Part shown: in pieces, positions 60,048 through 64,000 of the stretch | Layout: every line of letters starts with the position of its first letter | Position numbering within the stretch: position 1 is the stretch's first letter | Source of the DNA: Burkholderia cepacia ATCC 25416 | GTDB taxonomy: Bacteria > Pseudomonadota > Gammaproteobacteria > Burkholderiales > Burkholderiaceae | Assembly (NCBI RefSeq): GCF_001411495.1 | Contig: NZ_CP012981.1 | Location: forward strand, 2,914,001-2,978,000 | Length of the DNA: 64,000 nt | Direction: 5' to 3' | Notes under the pieces: model-generated | Databases searched by the model: none | Told to the model about the DNA's origin: nothing | Seen by the model: only the letters and a program-made list of their open reading frames with translations | Translations under genes and position numbers: made by a program

Positions 60048-60797
60048 TCAGATGTGCTCGGCCGGCCCGTGCCGATACGGATGACCGGTCAGGAACGTGT
60101 TGTGTCCGACATAGCGCAGCTTGTACATCGCGGGCCGGAACAGCACCGAAGGATCGTTGTTCGCGATGCCGAGCAGCGGATACAGGTCCTGCCGCACGAA
60201 GAATGCGTTGTTGCCCATGTCGTCGCAGCAGACGAGTTCATAACCCTTCTGCCTGCCGAGGTGCACGAGCGATTCGAGGCTCGCGCCGTAATAGGTCGAG
60301 CCGTCCCATTCGTGATCCGGGTTGAAGCACATGACCCAACGCTCGGGCGGCGTGTAGTACGGGTTGTATTCGATCACGACGATGCGCGGCTTGAACGCCC
60401 GCAGGCCGCGCCAGACCCAGTAGTCGTTGCCGTCGATATCGATCGACAGCAGGTCGAAGTCGGTCGGCGTGTTCGCGTCGGCGAGCAGATGATCGACCGT
60501 GTCGGGCTGGACGCGGTCGTGATGCAGGCGGATGCGCTCTGCACCCGCGTAGTGCGCGGCCAGCTTGCCGAACCGGTACGCGCTGCCTTCCACCAGCACA
60601 CCGGCCCAGTCCTGTTCGCGCAGCAACCGGGCCGTGTTGCTGTTGCGCAGGCCGTCGCTGGCGCCGATATCGACGCAGAACCGGTTGACCGGCGCGATCC
60701 GCTCCATCAGGCGCGACAGGATGCCCTCCTCGGTGCCCTGCGCGTACAGGCTTTGCGCAAGGCCGGACAGGTCGAGCGGGAGAGGATGGTCCGGCAT
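60048..60797 (-). CDS. FkbM-like SAM-dependent methyltransferase
   Basis: A 249-residue methyltransferase-fold protein. The SAM loop is FCVDIGASDGLRNSNTARLL at about 41, the second acidic strand LLSIDIDGNDYWVWRGLRAF is typical of FkbM-family proteins (usual form LLKIDVEG), and PRIVVIEYNPYYTPPE follows. FkbM-type enzymes methylate sugar or polyketide hydroxyls. It is the first gene of the minus-strand operon with two kinase-like genes, radical SAM, asparagine synthase-like and glycosyltransferase genes downstream or adjacent. Confidence 0.82.
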   Translation of the reverse strand: MPDHPLPLDLSGLAQSLYAQGTEEGILSRLMERIAPVNRFCVDIGASDGLRNSNTARLLREQDWAGVLVEGSAYRFGKLAAHYAGAERIRLHHDRVQPDTVDHLLADANTPTDFDLLSIDIDGNDYWVWRGLRAFKPRIVVIEYNPYYTPPERWVMCFNPDHEWDGSTYYGASLESLVHLGRQKGYELVCCDDMGNNAFFVRQDLYPLLGIANNDPSVLFRPAMYKLRYVGHNTFLTGHPYRHGPAEHI

Positions 60798-60922
60798 CGG
60801 GGGCGGCTCCGGGTCGAAATGGGGAATGATGATTGGCGTTCGGTGGGTAATTTACCCGAAGTCGATTCGCGGGAGGAAACCGGAATGAGAAACGCTGCCG
60901 GGCCGCGCCGCAAGCGGAAATG

Positions 60923-60957
60923 AAAAAGCCCGCATCGACAACGCTGTCGATGCGGGC
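60923..60957 (-). terminator. Rho-independent terminator after the ABC-F gene
   Basis: On the minus strand CCCGCATCGACA and TGTCGATGCGGG form a 12-base-pair stem around GCGT, followed by CTTTTT. It lies 96 bases past the stop codon at 61053 and separates the ABC-F gene from the biosynthetic operon that starts at 60797 on the same strand. Confidence 0.9.
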
Positions 60958-61052
60958 CCGATTTACTTCCGGCGGTTCGCTCCGTGGGGACGGCTGGAGG
61001 CACTGCTTGCCTGTCCAGCCGCGGCACTTGGCCGGAGGAAGCCTCAGGACAC

Positions 61053-62645
61053 TTATTCCTGCCCCTGGCTCGTCAGGAACTCCTCGTAATTCCCGCCGAA
61101 GTCGAACAGCGTGCCGTCCGTACGCACTTCGATGATCCGGTTCGCCAGCCCGCTCACGAATTCGCGGTCGTGCGACACGAAGATCAGCGTGCCTTCGAAC
61201 TGCTCGAGCGCGATCTGCAGCGACTCGATCGATTCCATGTCCATGTGGTTGGTCGGCTCGTCCATCAGCAGCACGTTGTGGCGGCCGAGCATCAGCTTGC
61301 CCCAGATCATGCGGCCCTTCTCGCCGCCCGACAGCACCTTCACCGACTTCTTGATGTCGTCCGACGAGAACAGCAGGCGGCCCAGCGTGCCGCGCACCAT
61401 CGTTTCGTCGTCGCCGTCCTTGCGGTACTGGTCGATCCAGTCCATCAGCGTGATGTCGTTCGGGAACTCCTCGTACGTGTCCTGCGGCATGTAGCCGACA
61501 TTCGCGTTCTCGGACCACTTCACCGTGCCGTGCTCGAGCGGGAGCGCGCCGAGCAGCGAACGCAGCAGCGTCGTCTTGCCCGCGCCGTTCTCGCCGATGA
61601 TCGCGATCCGCTCGCCCGGCTGCACCGACAGGTTGAAGTTCTGGAAGATCGTGCGCTCGTACTTCTTCGTGATGTCTTCCGCGACCACCGCGACGTTGTG
61701 CAGCTTCTTCTCGAACTCGAAGCGGATGAACGGGTTCTGACGCGACGACGGCTTGAATTCCTCGATCTTGATCTTGTCGATCTGCTTCGCGCGGCTTGTT
61801 GCCTGACGGGCCTTCGACTTGTTCGCCGAGAAGCGGCGCACGAAGTCCTGCAGCTCGGCCACGCGCTCCTTCGCGCGCGCGTTCGCCGCGGCCTGGCGCT
61901 CGCGCGCCTGTGCCGATGCGAGCATGTAGTCGTCGTAGTTGCCCGGCCAGACCTTCAGCGTGCCGTAGTCCATGTCGGCCATGTGCGTGCACACCGAGTT
62001 CAGGAAGTGACGATCGTGCGAGATGATGATCATCGTCGAGTTGTACTCGTTGAGCGTGTGCTCGAGCCAACGGATCGAGTTGATGTCGAGGTTGTTGGTC
62101 GGTTCGTCGAGCAGCAGCACGTCCGGCTTCGAGAACAGCGCCTGCGCGAGCAGCACGCGCAGCTTCCAGCCCGGTGCGACGTCGCTCATCGTGCCGTTGT
62201 GGAACTTCTCCTCGATGCCGATGCCGAGCAGCAGCGCGCCCGCGCGCGCCTCGGCATCGTAGCCGCCGTATTCGGCGAACTTGCCTTCGAGCTCGGCGGC
62301 GTGCATGTAGTCGTCGTCGGTGGCTTCCGGGTTCGCGTAGATCGCGTCGCGCTCGGTCATCGCGGCCCACATCTCGGTGTGGCCCATCATCACGACGTCG
62401 AGCACGCGCACGTCCTCATACGCGAACTGGTCCTGGCGCAACTTGCCCAGGCGCACGTTCGGCTCCAGCGCGACGTTGCCGGCGCTCGGCTCGAGGTCGC
62501 CGCCCAGGATCTTCATGAACGTCGACTTGCCGCAGCCGTTCGCGCCGATCAGACCATAGCGGTTGCCCTCGCCGAATTTGACCGAGATGTTCTCGAACAG
62601 GGGCTTTGGCCCGAATTGCATCGTGATGTTGGCAGTAGAAAGCAC
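61053..62645 (-). CDS. ybiT: ABC-F family ATPase, YbiT-type
   Basis: A 530-residue protein with two ABC domains. Walker A sites are GANGCGKST at about 36 and GENGAGKTT at about 350; Walker B regions are [13 protein letters not shown] and [14 protein letters not shown] charged linker helix (about 240-285) joins them, and there are no membrane domains. ABC-F proteins act on the ribosome. The length and the [20 protein letters not shown] segment match YbiT. The start is GTG at 62643-62645; the frame is open far upstream but only as shadow sequence. Confidence 0.9.
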   Translation of the reverse strand: MLSTANITMQFGPKPLFENISVKFGEGNRYGLIGANGCGKSTFMKILGGDLEPSAGNVALEPNVRLGKLRQDQFAYEDVRVLDVVMMGHTEMWAAMTERDAIYANPEATDDDYMHAAELEGKFAEYGGYDAEARAGALLLGIGIEEKFHNGTMSDVAPGWKLRVLLAQALFSKPDVLLLDEPTNNLDINSIRWLEHTLNEYNSTMIIISHDRHFLNSVCTHMADMDYGTLKVWPGNYDDYMLASAQARERQAAANARAKERVAELQDFVRRFSANKSKARQATSRAKQIDKIKIEEFKPSSRQNPFIRFEFEKKLHNVAVVAEDITKKYERTIFQNFNLSVQPGERIAIIGENGAGKTTLLRSLLGALPLEHGTVKWSENANVGYMPQDTYEEFPNDITLMDWIDQYRKDGDDETMVRGTLGRLLFSSDDIKKSVKVLSGGEKGRMIWGKLMLGRHNVLLMDEPTNHMDMESIESLQIALEQFEGTLIFVSHDREFVSGLANRIIEVRTDGTLFDFGGNYEEFLTSQGQE

Positions 62646-62814
62646 GGCAGGTCCCGTTAAAGGATAAATCGACGGAAAACCGTGTATTTTAGCAGGTGTC
62701 GGAGAAACTGCCGACCACGCCGTTCCGGCAGCGCATTCCAGCCCCCTGGACGGCCGCCCGGCGGCCCGCCAACACGACGGCACGCGCCCCGCCGCCGCCT
62801 GACAGGAATCCCGC

Positions 62815-63267
62815 ATGCTTGCCAGCCAGCTTCGCGAACAACTCGTCGGCGCGTGGCGCCTCGTGTCCTACGAAATCCGCCCGCGCGACGGCAGCGCCGT
62901 CACCTATCCGCTCGGCCGCGACGCGCGCGGCTGGATTCTCTATACGCGGGACGGTTACATGTCGGCCCAACTGATGGCTGCCGGCCGCCCGCCGTACGCG
63001 AGCGGCGATCTGCACCGCGGCACCGAGAGCGAGTGCACGGCCGCCGCACGCGGCTACATTGCCTATTCAGGCCCCTTTCATCTCGACGACGACGGCACGC
63101 TGACCCACGAAATGGACGTCAGCCTGTTCCCCAACTGGATCGGCAACGTGCAGCAGCGGGTCTTCAGGCTCGACGGCGATCGCCTGCAGCTCGGCACCGT
63201 CGGCCCCGTGCGGATCGACGGCCGGGAAGTCGACGCCGTGCTGCTGTGGGCGCGCGCGGGTAGCTGA
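62815..63267 (+). CDS. Lipocalin-like domain protein
   Basis: A 150-residue protein of the PF13924 type: [17 protein letters not shown] and the strand series [40 protein letters not shown]. The fold is a small beta-barrel that could bind a hydrophobic molecule; the function is unknown. No signal peptide is visible. It is divergent from the ABC-F gene, with 169 bases between the starts. Confidence 0.8.
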   Translation: MLASQLREQLVGAWRLVSYEIRPRDGSAVTYPLGRDARGWILYTRDGYMSAQLMAAGRPPYASGDLHRGTESECTAAARGYIAYSGPFHLDDDGTLTHEMDVSLFPNWIGNVQQRVFRLDGDRLQLGTVGPVRIDGREVDAVLLWARAGS

Positions 63268-63371
63268 CACGCCACGAACGGTCGACACGGTTCGACGGGG
63301 CGATACGGCCAGGCAGCAGGTCGTTGCAAGCCTGCGCCGCGCACGGGGTGGTTGCATCGGCCGCACATCCG

Positions 63372-64000
63372 TCACTTGCCGGCTTTCGCGGCGGCCTTCT
63401 GGGCCGCCGTCGCCTTCACCTGCCCGAACAGCTCCGAGCACGGCACGTCCTTGTTGTTGCTCGGCGCGATCAGCGGGATCAAGGCCGCGAACGGGTTGAT
63501 CAGGCCGAGGCCGACCATCGCGCCGGCGCGCAGCGCGAGCGCGCCCGCATCGACGCCGACCTTCGGATCCTTGAACGTGCCCTTCGCGTACAGCGGCGAG
63601 CGCAGCGAGAAGATCCGGAAACCCTTCGTATGCGGATGGATCTTCAGGTCGAGCGTTTCGTCGCGCAGGCTGATCGGGCCGTCGACGTTGATCAGCGCGT
63701 CGTCGGTGTCGAGCGCGAACACCTTCGGGTCGAGCATCCCGTTGGTCGCGACGAAGTCGACTGCCGCGCAGTTGATCTTCACGTCATTGTTGCCGAACAG
63801 CTTCTCGTACACGACGTTCGCGACGTTCAGCCCCGCCGCCTCCATCAGCAGGCGGCTGATGCGGCCGTCCGTGACGAGCGCCTTCACTTCGCCGGTCGAC
63901 GTCGCGGCCAGCGCGGCCGGCGAGTTGCCGGTCGCCGACAGCGACGCGTCGCCGTTGATCTCGCCGAGCGCCGACTGCATCACCTTCTGCGTGGGGAACA
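63372..64000 (-). CDS. AsmA-family protein, C-terminal part (cut by window edge)
   Basis: The visible 209 codons are the end of a larger AsmA-type protein: GEINGDASLSATGNSPAALA, VNVDGPISLRDETLDLKIHP-like strand segments (INVDGPISLRDETLDLKIHP), LRSPLYAKGTFKDPKVGVD and a Lys/Ala-rich tail. AsmA proteins are inner-membrane-anchored, beta-rich and act in outer-membrane lipid transport. The N-terminus lies beyond the window, with the frame open to the edge. It ends 104 bases from the convergent lipocalin-like gene. Confidence 0.85.
   Translation of the reverse strand, partial: FPTQKVMQSALGEINGDASLSATGNSPAALAATSTGEVKALVTDGRISRLLMEAAGLNVANVVYEKLFGNNDVKINCAAVDFVATNGMLDPKVFALDTDDALINVDGPISLRDETLDLKIHPHTKGFRIFSLRSPLYAKGTFKDPKVGVDAGALALRAGAMVGLGLINPFAALIPLIAPSNNKDVPCSELFGQVKATAAQKAAAKAGK

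Noticed and set aside
53664..60797. Lasso-peptide cluster
   Set aside because: An asparagine synthase-like gene is present, but no protease (McjB-type), RRE or precursor peptide was found in the gaps, and the genes are packed with almost no space for one.

Overview
The window is high-GC DNA from a betaproteobacterium, most probably a Burkholderia of the cepacia complex. Codon use is dominated by G/C third positions, and the gene families fit that genus: tandem exbD with a TPR partner, the kgu/ptxS ketogluconate block, DUF3022- and YhfC-type neighbours, and potFGHI. All calls come from reading translations and motifs by eye. I see no rRNA, tRNA, prophage, transposase or CRISPR array.

Layout. 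1-6024: a minus-strand TonB energy system (tonB, exbB, exbD2, exbD1, a TPR protein), then an XRE-cupin regulator and the start of a TonB-dependent receptor that runs off the left edge. 6025-16540: an AT-rich gap, then housekeeping genes (YbaK-type deacylase, cysteine synthase, adenosine-specific kinase, YciI, CorA, an orphan CydX with a P-loop kinase, a saccharopine dehydrogenase-like enzyme, an Lrp regulator, a Spy-like protein, a YhfC protease) and a decayed COG4705 gene. 16595-22385: the 2-ketogluconate operon kguE-K-T-D with ptxS and a palindromic operator. 22524-34327: LysR/YeiH, a ClC antiporter, a TetR-controlled tripartite RND pump and a TipA-like MerR regulator. 34385-36554: a DUF2975/XRE pair with a frameshifted membrane-anchored protein, and a secreted hypothetical. 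36627-41764: a FisR-like sigma-54 activator and a divergent sulfide-oxidation operon (MBL persulfide dioxygenase, DUF442-SQR fusion, TauE exporter). 41827-46406: a probably inserted membrane gene and the potFGHI polyamine transporter. 46828-53587: DUF1289, OmpW, nitronate monooxygenase, aldehyde dehydrogenase and small hypotheticals. 53664-60797: a polysaccharide deacetylase and an unusual cluster of phosphotransferase-like, CmcI-like, glycosyltransferase, asparagine synthase-like, radical SAM and FkbM-like genes. 60923-64000: a YbiT-type ABC-F protein, a lipocalin-like protein and the C-terminal part of an AsmA protein.

Two things stand out. First, three intergenic spacers (exbD2/exbD1, kguK/kguT, kguD/ptxS) carry head-to-tail 49-bp units, each a constant 15-nt linker plus a 34-nt hairpin. 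The hairpin stem sequence differs between loci but stays paired, as expected of a structured RNA or DNA element. Second, the 55.2-60.8 kb cluster has five minus-strand genes packed with overlaps or gaps of at most 8 nt and an enzyme combination I cannot match to a known pathway. It is the best candidate here for an undescribed biosynthetic system.
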